A DNA stretch of 64,000 nucleotides from RPQJ01 sp963712815. GTDB taxonomy: Bacteria; Pseudomonadota; Gammaproteobacteria; Steroidobacterales; Steroidobacteraceae. The translations under genes were made by a program, and so were the position numbers. The DNA lies in the NCBI GenBank assembly GCA_963712815.1, contig CAVQJL010000009.1:102507-166506 (forward strand), given 5' to 3'. The notes beneath the pieces were generated by a model. That model ran no database searches. It was not told the origin of the DNA and worked only from the letters and a program-made list of their open reading frames with translations. How positions within the stretch are numbered: the stretch's first letter is position 1; the number at the start of each line of letters is the position of its first letter. Positions 11,833 to 20,500 of the stretch are shown here, in pieces.

Positions 11833-12207
11833 TCAGGCCTGGGAGTGCGGCGGAGCGCGCGGCCGGAAGGAAACGTGACCCGACGCCCGCGGCGACGGTG
11901 CCGCCGCCGGGAGTTCGGGAGCTGCGGGTCGATCGGGTGGAGGCACGACGCCCGGTGCAGGCGGGGGTGCGCAGCCCCGCTCGAAACTCGCGCAGAGCGA
12001 GCACAGCTTGGCGGCACTGGGCTCGTCCGCCTCGTGGCTGTGCGCCACGTGCATGAACGAGGCGAGCGCGACCGCGAGGGCGATCGTGGAGACCGCCAGC
12101 CGCAGGCGGTGCGCCCAGGAGAGTCCTCCCGGGAGCGGGATCGAGCGCCAGAGGTGCGTGGTGCGTGCCAAGCCGGGAGCGTCTGGAAAGGCCGTCGTGG
12201 GCGGCAC
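11833..12207 (-). CDS. Small membrane/secreted protein with His and CxxC cluster (DUF2946-like)
   Basis: About 124 residues with one hydrophobic segment (RLRLAVSTIALAVALASF) followed by HVAHSHEADEPSAAKLCSLCASFERGC and a proline-rich tail. The layout resembles DUF2946-type proteins often found beside metal TonB receptors; the assignment is by pattern only. It lies just upstream of the receptor on the same strand. The start is uncertain: GTG at 12207 has AGGAGG 15 bases upstream, while an in-frame TTG at 12234 lies before that box. A role in zinc or copper handling is an inference. Confidence 0.5.
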   Translation of the reverse strand: MPPTTAFPDAPGLARTTHLWRSIPLPGGLSWAHRLRLAVSTIALAVALASFMHVAHSHEADEPSAAKLCSLCASFERGCAPPPAPGVVPPPDRPAAPELPAAAPSPRASGHVSFRPRAPPHSQA

Positions 12208-12254
12208 GCTAGCGGCTGGATCCCTCCTGGTCAAGGCGGCATAATCCGGCCCAC

Positions 12255-12320
12255 ATGCCGAGCCCCACCATCGTGACGTTGAGCCCCCCGGCCCCCGCCC
12301 CGAGCTTGCGCGCGCAGTGA
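12255..12320 (+). CDS. Possible 21-codon leader ORF coupled to holA
   Basis: An ATG at 12255 opens a 21-codon frame (MPSPTIVTLSPPAPAPSLRA, then Q) whose TGA overlaps the GTG start of holA. A CATAAT hexamer at 12240-12245 lies just upstream and could be a -10 box, but no good -35 is seen. The proline-rich reading could be a regulatory leader or merely the remains of the lptE end that normally abuts holA. Weak evidence. Confidence 0.25.
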   Translation: MPSPTIVTLSPPAPAPSLRAQ

Positions 12321-13327
12321 GGACCTCACCGGACGCACTGTCGTCTGGCCTCGCGCGCGGCCTGCACAGTGCCTACCTCGTTACCGGCAGCGAGCCGCTG
12401 CTGATCGGCGAAGCCTGCGATGCGATCCGCGCCACCGCCCGGGCCCAGGGCTACGCCGACCGCGAGGTGCATTTCCTCGAGCGCGGCTTCGACTGGAATG
12501 CACTGCTCGCGGACGCCGCCAACCTGTCGCTGTTTGCTTCGCGCCGGCTCATCGAACTGCGGATCGGCCCGGCGCCGGACGCCGAATCCGGGCGCGCGCT
12601 GGCCGGCCTCGCCGAGCGCCCGCCCGAGGACACCCTGCTGCTCGTGTCCGGCGAACTCGAATACAAGTCGTTGAAGGCCGCCTGGGTCGGCGCGTTCGAG
12701 AAACACGGCGCGCTGGTGGTCGCGCAGCCCGTCGAGCGCCCGGCCCTGCCCGGGTGGATTCGCGAACGGCTCGGGCGCAAGGGCGTGACCATCGAGCCCG
12801 CGGCGGCTGAACTGCTCGCCGATCGAGTCGAGGGCAACCTGCTCGCCGCGCAACAGGAGATCGAGCGCATCGCGCTGCTGAGACCTGAGGCCGCGCTCGA
12901 CGTGGGTCAGGTCGCGGAGCTCGTCGCCGACAGCGCGCGCTACGACGTGTTCGAGCTGTCCGCGGCGGCCTTCTCGGGCGAGCCTGGACGCGCGCTGCGC
13001 ATCCTGGCGGGTCTGCGTGGCGAGGGCCGCGAGCCGCCGCTGGTGCTGTGGGCGCTGCTGAACGACCTGCGCGGCCTGTCCCGCGTCGCCCAGCGCGCCG
13101 AGCGCGAGCGTTCGCTCGACGCCATCTTCCGCGCGGAGCAGATCTGGTCGCGTCGGCAGCAGCCGCTGCGGGCGGCACTCAAGCGCCTGTCGCGCGCCGA
13201 CATCGACTCGCTGCTGCTCGCCGCGGCGGCGGCCGATCGCGTCGCCAAGGGCAGCCTGAGGGGCGATCCCTGGATCGCGCTCGAGGCGCTCACGGCGCGC
13301 ATCGCCGGGGTCCGGCTCGCGGCATGA
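12317..13327 (+). CDS. holA: HolA, DNA polymerase III delta subunit
   Basis: Delta subunit of the clamp loader, which opens the beta sliding clamp. The N-terminus reads LHSAYLVTGSEPLLIGEACDAIR in two short blocks, the E. coli-like start; later come GNLLAAQQEIERIALL and the helical C-terminal collar region DDLRG-like LNDLRGLSRVAQ. 336 residues. GTG overlaps the TGA of a short leader frame. holA-nadD-rsfS-rlmH is the standard order. Its stop overlaps the nadD ATG. Confidence 0.92.
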   Translation: MRTSPDALSSGLARGLHSAYLVTGSEPLLIGEACDAIRATARAQGYADREVHFLERGFDWNALLADAANLSLFASRRLIELRIGPAPDAESGRALAGLAERPPEDTLLLVSGELEYKSLKAAWVGAFEKHGALVVAQPVERPALPGWIRERLGRKGVTIEPAAAELLADRVEGNLLAAQQEIERIALLRPEAALDVGQVAELVADSARYDVFELSAAAFSGEPGRALRILAGLRGEGREPPLVLWALLNDLRGLSRVAQRAERERSLDAIFRAEQIWSRRQQPLRAALKRLSRADIDSLLLAAAAADRVAKGSLRGDPWIALEALTARIAGVRLAA

Positions 13328-13971
13328 GCCCGCTCGGGATCTTCGGCGGCACGTTCGACCCGATCCACTACGGTCACCTGCGCACCGCGTTCGAACTGCT
13401 TCACTCGCTGCGCCTCGGCGAGGTCCGCTTCGTTCCGGCCGGCCAGCCGCCGCACCGCGGTGCGCCGCTCTGCGACGCGAGCCGCCGTCTCGCGATGGTG
13501 CAGGCCGCCGTTGCCGACCAGCCCGGTTTTTCGGTGGACGATCGCGAGCTGCGACGCGACGGGCCGTCCTACACGGTGACCACGCTGCGCGAGCTGCGCG
13601 CCGACGAGCCCGACCGGTCGCTGTGCCTCATCGTCGGCATGGACGCATTCCTCGGCCTGTCCGGATGGCACGAGTGGCGCGCGATCCTCGAACACGCGCA
13701 CGTCGTCGTTGCGCATCGTCCGGGCTGGTCGGCGCCGCGCGACGGCCTGCTCGCCGATCTGCTGGCGGAGCGGGGCGCCGTCGACGCCCTGGACCTGCAC
13801 GCCTCTCCGGCCGGGCGCATCCACGTCTGCGCCGTCACGCCGCTCGAGATTTCGTCGACCGGCCTGCGCGACCTGATCGTCGCCGGCCGCGATCCCCGTT
13901 ACCTGCTGCCCGACGCCGTACGGGCCATTATCGGCGACACTGGTTGTTACCACGTCCCAGCCAAGAGGTGA
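13324..13971 (+). CDS. nadD: NadD, nicotinate-nucleotide adenylyltransferase
   Basis: Transfers AMP from ATP to nicotinate mononucleotide to make deamido-NAD. The nucleotidyltransferase signature GGTFDPIHYGH is at residues 8-18 and the second motif ISSTGLR near the C-terminus. SLCLIVGMDAF and WHEW are further family positions. 215 residues, usual size. ATG overlaps the holA stop. Confidence 0.95.
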   Translation: MSPLGIFGGTFDPIHYGHLRTAFELLHSLRLGEVRFVPAGQPPHRGAPLCDASRRLAMVQAAVADQPGFSVDDRELRRDGPSYTVTTLRELRADEPDRSLCLIVGMDAFLGLSGWHEWRAILEHAHVVVAHRPGWSAPRDGLLADLLAERGAVDALDLHASPAGRIHVCAVTPLEISSTGLRDLIVAGRDPRYLLPDAVRAIIGDTGCYHVPAKR

Positions 13972-13973
13972 GC

Positions 13974-14501
13974 ATGACAGCGAAGCGACCTGCCACACGA
14001 CGCAACGCAAGCAAGACCGCGACCGGTACGAAGTCACGGGCCACGGCCAGGTCCAAGGCCCCGTCGAAGGCCACGGCCAAGGCGAAGTCCGCCGCCAAGA
14101 CGGTGGCCACGCCGAAGACCAAGGCCAAGACCAAGGCAAAGTCCGCGCCGCGCAAGGCAGCGGCGCCGAAGCCGGCATCGCGGCTGCGCGAAGTGGTGCT
14201 CAATGCGCTCGCGGAGCTGAAGGCGGTGGACGTCAAGGCACTGGACGTGCGCGGACTCACCGACATCACCGACACCATGGTGGTGGCGAGCGGCACGTCC
14301 GACCGGCACGTCAAGTCGCTGGCCGAGCGCGTCGCGCAGCGCTGCAAGGAAGCGGGCTTCCGGCCCTACGGGGTCGAGGGCGAGCGCGACGGCGAGTGGG
14401 TGCTGCTCGACCTGCAGGACGTCGTGCTCCACGTGATGCTGCCGCGGGTGCGCGAGTTCTACGCACTGGAGAAGCTGTGGGCCGGCGGCGCAGCGGCCTG
14501 A
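13974..14501 (+). CDS. rsfS: RsfS, ribosome silencing factor, with histone H1-like N-terminal extension
   Basis: Binds L14 on the 50S subunit and blocks subunit joining in starved cells. The RsfS domain begins near residue 69 (LREVVLNALAELKAVDVKALD split over the start) and contains DITDTMVVASGTSDRHVKSL, GEWVLLDLQDVVLHVM and REFYALEKLW. Before it lie about 67 residues composed almost wholly of Lys, Ala, Thr, Arg, Ser and Pro (for example KATAKAKSAAKTVATPKTKA), resembling the Ala/Lys tails of AlgP and histone H1-like proteins. AGAGGTGAGC precedes the ATG at 13974, and the next good start would fall inside the extension, so I take the tail as real. E. coli RsfS is ~105 residues; this is 175. 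Confidence 0.9.
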   Translation: MTAKRPATRRNASKTATGTKSRATARSKAPSKATAKAKSAAKTVATPKTKAKTKAKSAPRKAAAPKPASRLREVVLNALAELKAVDVKALDVRGLTDITDTMVVASGTSDRHVKSLAERVAQRCKEAGFRPYGVEGERDGEWVLLDLQDVVLHVMLPRVREFYALEKLWAGGAAA

Positions 14502-14526
14502 CGCCGCCGTCGGCCCCGCCGCCAGG

Positions 14527-14994
14527 ATGCTGATGCGAGTCATCGCGGCGGGCACCCGCATGCCGGCCTGGGTGGAAGCCGGTTTTGCCGACTACGCCGG
14601 ACGCCTGCGTGGCGACTACCGCCTGGAACTCAACGAGATCGTGCTGGGTCGTCGGAGCGGCGCCGACGCGCGCCGCGCCGTGGCGACCGAGGGCGAGCGC
14701 ATGCTGGCGGCGGCCGGGCCGCGCACGGCCATCGTCGCCCTGCAGGTGGCCGGACGCGCGCTTTCGACCGCCCAGCTCGCCGGCTGGCTCGAGGAGCGGG
14801 CACGCCTCGGCGAGCCGCTCGCCTTCTGCATCGGCGGGCCCGACGGCCTCGCGACAGCGCTGGATGAGCGCGCCTGCCTGCGCTGGTCGCTGTCGCCGCT
14901 GACGCTGCCCCACGGTCTCGCGCGGGTCGTGGTCGCCGAGGCGTTGTACCGTGCCGTGTCCGTGATCAAGGGCCAGCCTTACCACCGTCCCTGA
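14527..14994 (+). CDS. rlmH: RlmH, 23S rRNA pseudouridine-1915 N3-methyltransferase
   Basis: SPOUT methyltransferase acting on the 70S ribosome at m3Psi1915. The SAM-binding knot shows AFCIGGPDGL, LSPLTLPHGLARVVVAEALY and the C-terminal GQPYHRP. 155 residues. Two ATGs, 14527 and 14533, are possible. It ends the conserved holA-nadD-rsfS-rlmH block. An 8-bp GC hairpin (15009-15016 with 15029-15036) follows but has no T tract, so termination there is doubtful. Confidence 0.94.
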   Translation: MLMRVIAAGTRMPAWVEAGFADYAGRLRGDYRLELNEIVLGRRSGADARRAVATEGERMLAAAGPRTAIVALQVAGRALSTAQLAGWLEERARLGEPLAFCIGGPDGLATALDERACLRWSLSPLTLPHGLARVVVAEALYRAVSVIKGQPYHRP

Positions 14995-15080
14995 ATCTGC
15001 GAACTCCACGCCGCGCCGACGGTGGACAGCGCGGCGCGGGCGCGTTTGAATGCCGGTTTGTCCCGACTCCGGAGCCTTGC

Positions 15081-15515
15081 ATGCATCCCTATCCGCACCT
15101 CTACCTCGTGCAGGCGTCGGCCACCCCTGAGGGCGACGTGCCGGTCACCTCCGCCGGGCTGCCGACGCTCGTGACCGCACCGCCCGCCGAGTTCGACGGT
15201 CCCGGCGACCGCTGGTCGCCCGAGACCTTGCTCTGCGCGGCCGTGGCCGACTGTTTCCTGCTGAGCTTCCGGGGCGTGGCGCGCGCCAACAAGTTCGAGT
15301 GGCGCTCGCTCGAGTGCGAGGTCGAGGGCACCTTGAATCGTCTCGAGGGCAAGACGCGCTTCACGCACATGGTGGTGCGGGCCCGGCTGCGCGTGCCGGC
15401 CGGCACGGACGAGGCCAAGTCGGTGCAGCTGCTCGAGCGGGCGGAGCACGTCTGCCTGATCAGCAACTCGCTGGTGGCGGAGCGACGGGTCGAGGCGACG
15501 GTCGTCGCGGAGTGA
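15081..15515 (+). CDS. OsmC family protein
   Basis: 144-residue OsmC/Ohr-type protein. The two family cysteines are visible: Cys58 in AAVADCFLLSF and Cys125 in EHVCLISNSL. These suggest a thiol-dependent peroxidase active on organic hydroperoxides. The N-terminal PHLYLVQASATPEGD and TAPPAEFDGPGDRWSPETLL fit the YhfA/OsmC-like branch rather than classical Ohr. Starts ATG at 15081 after CCGGAG. It may share a transcript with maf, which begins eight bases after its stop. Confidence 0.85.
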   Translation: MHPYPHLYLVQASATPEGDVPVTSAGLPTLVTAPPAEFDGPGDRWSPETLLCAAVADCFLLSFRGVARANKFEWRSLECEVEGTLNRLEGKTRFTHMVVRARLRVPAGTDEAKSVQLLERAEHVCLISNSLVAERRVEATVVAE

Positions 15516-15522
15516 TCGGGCG

Positions 15523-16122
15523 ATGTCGTCGCCCCTGATCCTGCTGGCCTCCGCCTCCCCGCGCCGCAGCGAGCTGTTGCGGCAGGTCGGCGTCGCGCAC
15601 GAGGTGCGCCCCGTGGACGTCGACGAGGCGGTGTGGCCCGGGGAGGCGCCCTCGGCCTACGTGCTGCGCCTCGCCGAGTCCAAGGCCGCGGCACTTTGGA
15701 ATCGGCTCGCGCCCGCAGAGCGCCGGCCGGTGCTGGCTGCCGACACCACCGTCGCCCTCGAGGGCGAGATCTTCGGCAAGCCGGCCGACGCGGCCGAGGC
15801 GCGGTCCATGCTCGGCCGGCTGGCCGGGCGGACGCACGAGGTGCACACGGCCGTGGCGCTGCGCCACGCCGGCGGCGCCGCGGCGCGCGTCTCGACCAGC
15901 AGCGTGAGCCTGCGCGCGCTCGCGCCGGAGGAGCTCGACTGGTACTGCCGCTCCGGCGAGCCCGACGACAAGGCGGGCGGCTACGCCGTACAGGGCCGTG
16001 CGGCCGTGTTCATCCGCCACATCGCCGGCAGTTACTCCGGGATCATGGGCCTGCCGCTGTACGAGACCTGGGAGCTGCTCGCGCCGTTGCTCGGCCGTCC
16101 TGCGGGAGGCGCCACGGCATGA
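15523..16122 (+). CDS. maf: Maf family nucleotide pyrophosphatase (dTTPase/UTPase, YhdE-like)
   Basis: House-cleaning pyrophosphatase that hydrolyses non-canonical or excess nucleoside triphosphates. Signatures are LASASPRRSELL at the N-terminus, LAADTTVALEGEIFGKP and DKAGGYAVQGRAAVFI. 199 residues. Placed before rng as in many Gammaproteobacteria (maf-rng). Stop overlaps the rng ATG (ATGA). Confidence 0.93.
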   Translation: MSSPLILLASASPRRSELLRQVGVAHEVRPVDVDEAVWPGEAPSAYVLRLAESKAAALWNRLAPAERRPVLAADTTVALEGEIFGKPADAAEARSMLGRLAGRTHEVHTAVALRHAGGAAARVSTSSVSLRALAPEELDWYCRSGEPDDKAGGYAVQGRAAVFIRHIAGSYSGIMGLPLYETWELLAPLLGRPAGGATA

Positions 16123-17588
16123 CCACCGAGCTGGTCGTTAACGTGAGCCCGCGCGAGACGCGCGCGGCCTTGCTCGAGAACGGCATCCTGCAGGAGCTGT
16201 TCGTCGAGCGCGCCAGCCGCCGTGGCCTCGCGGGCAACCTCTACAAGGGCCGGGTGTCGCGGGTGCTGCCCGGCATGCAGGCCGCGTTCATCGACATCGG
16301 GCTCGAGCGCACGGCCTTCCTCCACGTCTCCGATATCGTGCAGCCCGCGGATGCCGAGGGCGCGGGCGATGCGCCGCGCACCGACAGCATCCGCGAGCTG
16401 GTGGTCGAGGGCGCCGACATCCTCGTGCAGGTGCTGAAGGACCCGCTCGGCACCAAGGGTGCGCGGCTCACGACCTTCGTCACCATTCCGTCGCGCTGTC
16501 TCGTGTACATGCCCTTCGGTCACGGAGTCGGCGTGTCGGCGCGCATCGAGAACGAGGCCGAGCGCCAGCGCCTGCGCGACGCGATGCACGAATACATGCC
16601 CCCGGGCAGCACGGGCGGCTACATCGTGCGCACCGCGGCCGAGGGTGCCACCGGCGAAGCGCTGCGCGCGGACATGCTGTTCCTGAGCAAGCTCTGGGAC
16701 GTGCTCACCGGGCGGGCGCGCGGCGCCGCCCAGGGCACGCTCGTGCACGAGGACCTGCCGCTGCCCTTGCGCCTGATGCGCGACCTGGTGGGCGAGGGCG
16801 TGGATCGCGTGCTGGTGGACCACGAGCGCACCTGCGAGCAGATGGGCGAGTTCGCGGCGACCTTCATGCCGGGGCTCGAGACGCGTGTCGAACGCTACAC
16901 CGGCAGCCGTCCGATCTTCGACCTGCACGGCGTCGAGGAGGAAATCCAGCGCTCGCTCGAGCGCAAGGTGGCGCTCAAGTCGGGCGGCTACCTGATCATC
17001 GACCAGACCGAGGCGCTGACCACCATCGACGTGAACACCGGCGCCTACGTGGGGCACCGCAACCTCGAGGAGACGATCTACCGCACCAACCTCGAGGCGG
17101 CGGTGGCGATCGCGCGCCAGCTGCGCCTGCGCAACCTCGGCGGCATCATCATCATCGACTTCATCGACATGGAGGAGGAGGAGCACCGCCGCCAGGTCCT
17201 GCAGGCGCTCGAGAAGGCGCTCGCCAAGGACCACGCGAGGACGCACGTCTCCACGGTCTCGCAGCTCGGCCTCGTCGAGATGACGCGCAAGCGCACGCGC
17301 GAGAGCCTCGCGCACCAGCTGTGCATGCCCTGCCCGTCCTGCGAGGGCCGCGGTTTCCTCAAGACGCCCGAGACGGTCTGCTACGAGATCTTTCGCGAGA
17401 TCCTGCGGCAGGCCGCGCAGTTCGACCTGCAGCAGTTGCTGGTGCTGGCGCACCAGGACGTGATCGAGCGGCTGCTCGACGAGGAGTCCGCCGCGCTCGG
17501 CGAGCTCGAGGTGCTGGTCGGCAAGCCGATCCGCCTGCAGACCGAGTCGCTGTACGAGCCCGACCAGTACGACGTGGTGCTGATGTGA
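16119..17588 (+). CDS. rng: Rng, ribonuclease G
   Basis: Endoribonuclease of the RNase E/G family that matures the 16S 5' end and degrades some mRNAs. An S1 domain (YKGRVSRVLPGMQAAFIDIG) is followed by the catalytic core with the metal-binding Asp residues in TTIDVNTGAYVG and IIIIDFIDM, and the zinc-link cysteines in MPCPSCEGRGF near residue 405. At 489 residues it lacks the RNase E scaffold tail. It is co-transcribed with yhdP, whose GTG overlaps its stop. Confidence 0.95.
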   Translation: MTTELVVNVSPRETRAALLENGILQELFVERASRRGLAGNLYKGRVSRVLPGMQAAFIDIGLERTAFLHVSDIVQPADAEGAGDAPRTDSIRELVVEGADILVQVLKDPLGTKGARLTTFVTIPSRCLVYMPFGHGVGVSARIENEAERQRLRDAMHEYMPPGSTGGYIVRTAAEGATGEALRADMLFLSKLWDVLTGRARGAAQGTLVHEDLPLPLRLMRDLVGEGVDRVLVDHERTCEQMGEFAATFMPGLETRVERYTGSRPIFDLHGVEEEIQRSLERKVALKSGGYLIIDQTEALTTIDVNTGAYVGHRNLEETIYRTNLEAAVAIARQLRLRNLGGIIIIDFIDMEEEEHRRQVLQALEKALAKDHARTHVSTVSQLGLVEMTRKRTRESLAHQLCMPCPSCEGRGFLKTPETVCYEIFREILRQAAQFDLQQLLVLAHQDVIERLLDEESAALGELEVLVGKPIRLQTESLYEPDQYDVVLM

Positions 17589-20500
17589 GTCGATCGCCCG
17601 GGCGTGGATCGACCGCCCGGATATGGCGCGTGCTGGCCGGGACGCTCGCCGGCCTGGTGATCCTCGCGGCCCTGGCGCTCGGCGCACTGCGCTTCGCGCT
17701 CGCGCAGGTGCCCGACAACGCCGTCCGCATCCAGGGCTGGATCGAGCGCCAGACGAACCTGAGGCTGGAATTCGCGACGCTCGACGCGCGCATGCGCTGG
17801 TGGGGGCCGGAGGTCGTGTTGCGCGACGTGCGCGTCCTGGACCGCGATGCCGACCAGGCGCTGTTCGCGACCCGCGAGGCCAGCGTGTCGCTCGACGCCT
17901 GGAGCCTGTTCCGCACGGGTGAGCTGGTGGCCGGGCGGCTCCGTTTCGTCGGCCCCGCCGTAACCGTCGTGCGTCTCCCCGACGGCCGCATCCGCCTGCT
18001 CGGACAGCGTGAGCGCCCCGCCGACCGGCCGGTGTTCGAACTCGATCGCCTGCCGGCCGGGCGGCTCGAAATCATCGATGCCACCGTGCGCTACGAGGAC
18101 CGGCTGACCGGGCGGGGCCCGTGGCAACTCACTCGCGTGCAGCTGTCGCTGCGGCGCTCGCAGGATGCGGTGGACGTCACCGGCAGCGCACGGCTGCCGG
18201 ACGAACTCGGCGAGCGCATCGAGTTCGACGGCGAGCTGCGCGGCTCGCTGGAGCGGCGCGCAGAGCTCGGGGCACGCCTCGAGGTGCGCGCCGATCGCCT
18301 CACACTCGCCGGCCTCGCCGGCCTGCTCCCGGGCGGTGTTGCGCAACCGGGCGCCGGCGCAGGCCGCCTGCGTGCCATCGTCAACGTCGAGCAGGGCCGG
18401 CTGCGCCAGCTGCGCGCGGAGCTCGATTTCGCCGATGTGTCGCTGGTCCTGCCGCGGCGCGAGCTGCCGCCGATCGAAGCGGTCGAGCTGTCGGAACCGT
18501 ACCGGCCCGCGGGGGCGTCGCCGCTCAGCATGCGGATTGCGGACAAGAAGGAGGTTCTTCGCGAGCCGCCCGAATTGCCCCGCGAGGCGCGCTATGAGCG
18601 GATTGCCGGGACCCTCAGGCTGCGACGCGAGGGTGAGACGTGGACGTTCCGCGCCACCGACCTCGTGCTGCGTGGCGATCGCGCGGCGTCCGGCAGCCCG
18701 CTGTCCCTCGCCGGGTCTTGGCGGGGGCATCCGGCGAGCGCGTTCCACCTGCAGGTCCATGCCGAGTGGCTGCACGTCGCGGACCTGTGGCCACTGGTGC
18801 TCGCGACCGCACCCGCCGGATTCGATCGCTGGGCCGGCCTCGATCCGTCCGGAGAGATCCGCAACCTGTACGCCGACGTCCTGCGCGAACGCGCCGGTTC
18901 GGAGCCGCGCTTTGCCGCGAGTGCGGTCGTCGCAGACCTGTCCGTGCGGCCGGCCGGCCGCTGGCCCGGCGTGACGGGGGTGACGGCGAGCCTGTCCGGC
19001 ACGGAACAGCGAGGCCGAATCGCGCTGCCCGGGCTGGCGCCCACGTTCGAGTGGCCGCGCATGTTCCGCGAAACGATTGCGCTCGAGCGCGTCGCGACGG
19101 AGGTGGACTGGTGGCGCGACGGTGCGACCTGGGTGCTGGGTTCGCCGCAGGTCGCGCTCGCGCATTCGGCCGGTACGGCCGAGGGCAGCTTCGAGTTTCG
19201 GCTCGGTCGCGGCGACGGGTTGCCGTTCCTCACCGCCGAGGCTCGCGTCGACGGGCTCGACGTCGCGGCCGTGCGCCGCTTCCTGCCGGTTGGGCGCCTC
19301 AAGCCGACCACGTTCCTGTGGCTGGACGAGGCATTCGAGCAGGGCCGGGTGAGCGACGGTCGCCTCAGCTACCGCGGGCCGGTGCGGCGCTTCCCGTTCC
19401 TCGAGGGCGAGGGCGAATTCGTCGCGACTGCCGAGGTGCAGGGCACGACGCTCAACTATTTCGACGGATTCCCGCCGCTCAGCGGGGCCGTCGGCAGCGT
19501 CGAGTTCCGCAACGCCTCGACCAGCGCCCGGCTGCGCGAGGGCAGGGTCGGCGGACTGCGGGTCGGTGCGACATCCTTCAAGATCGTGGACTATCGCGAT
19601 CCGGTGCTCGAGCTCGCGGCCACGGCCGCGGGCGACGTCGGGCAGGCGCTCGACCTGCTGCAGGAGAGCCCGCTCGGGCCGCAGCTCGGTGAGCAGTTCA
19701 TGTCGCTGTCGGCGCAGGGGCCGGGGGACTTCTCCTTCGACATGAAGCTGCCGACCGGCAACGTCGCGGCGCGTGAGTACTCGGTGCGCACCCGCTTTCG
19801 ATCGGCGACCGCACGCTGGCCAGTGTTGCGCGAGCCGGTGACGCGCATCACGGGCGAACTCGAGATCGGCGACCGCAGCGCGCGCGGCGCAGGTCTCAGG
19901 GGCACTTACCTCGACGGTCCCTTCGAGATCTCGGTGCGGCCCGGCGCGGAACGCACGGCCACCAGGGCGTCCATCCTGTTCGAGGGCGAAGGACGCGCCG
20001 GCGGTGCGAAGCTGCCGGCCGTGATCGGGCTGCCGAACACCATCCGCATGTCGGGCAGCACGCCGTGGAAGCTGCAGGGCCGGCTGGAGCAGCCGGCCAC
20101 GGGCGAGAACTGGACCACGCACGTCGAGGTCGAAAGCGATCTCGATGGCCTCGGCATCGACGCGCCACGGCCGTTCGCCAAGCCGACGGGCGAGCGGCGC
20201 CCGACGCGTGTCGCGCTCGACGTGCCGCGCCCGGGCCAGACCGGACTCAGGATCGAGTCCGGTGCCGCCCGCGCGCTGCTCGAGTTCGCGCGCGGCGACG
20301 ATGAGCGCTGGCGGCTCGAGCGCGGCGCGGCCCGTTTCGACGGGCAGGCACCCGCCAGGCCGACGCGTCCCGGCCTGCACGTAGGCGGCGATTGGCCGGA
20401 ATTCGACCTCGGCGAATGGCTGGCGCTGCGCTCGGACTCGCCGGGCGACACGCGCCTCGGCGACTGGCTCGGCCCGGTGGACGTGCACCTCGACCGTGCG

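Noticed and set aside
15009..15036. Terminator after rlmH
   Set aside because: An 8-bp GC hairpin with a 12-base loop and no T tract is not enough to call a terminator in such GC-rich DNA.
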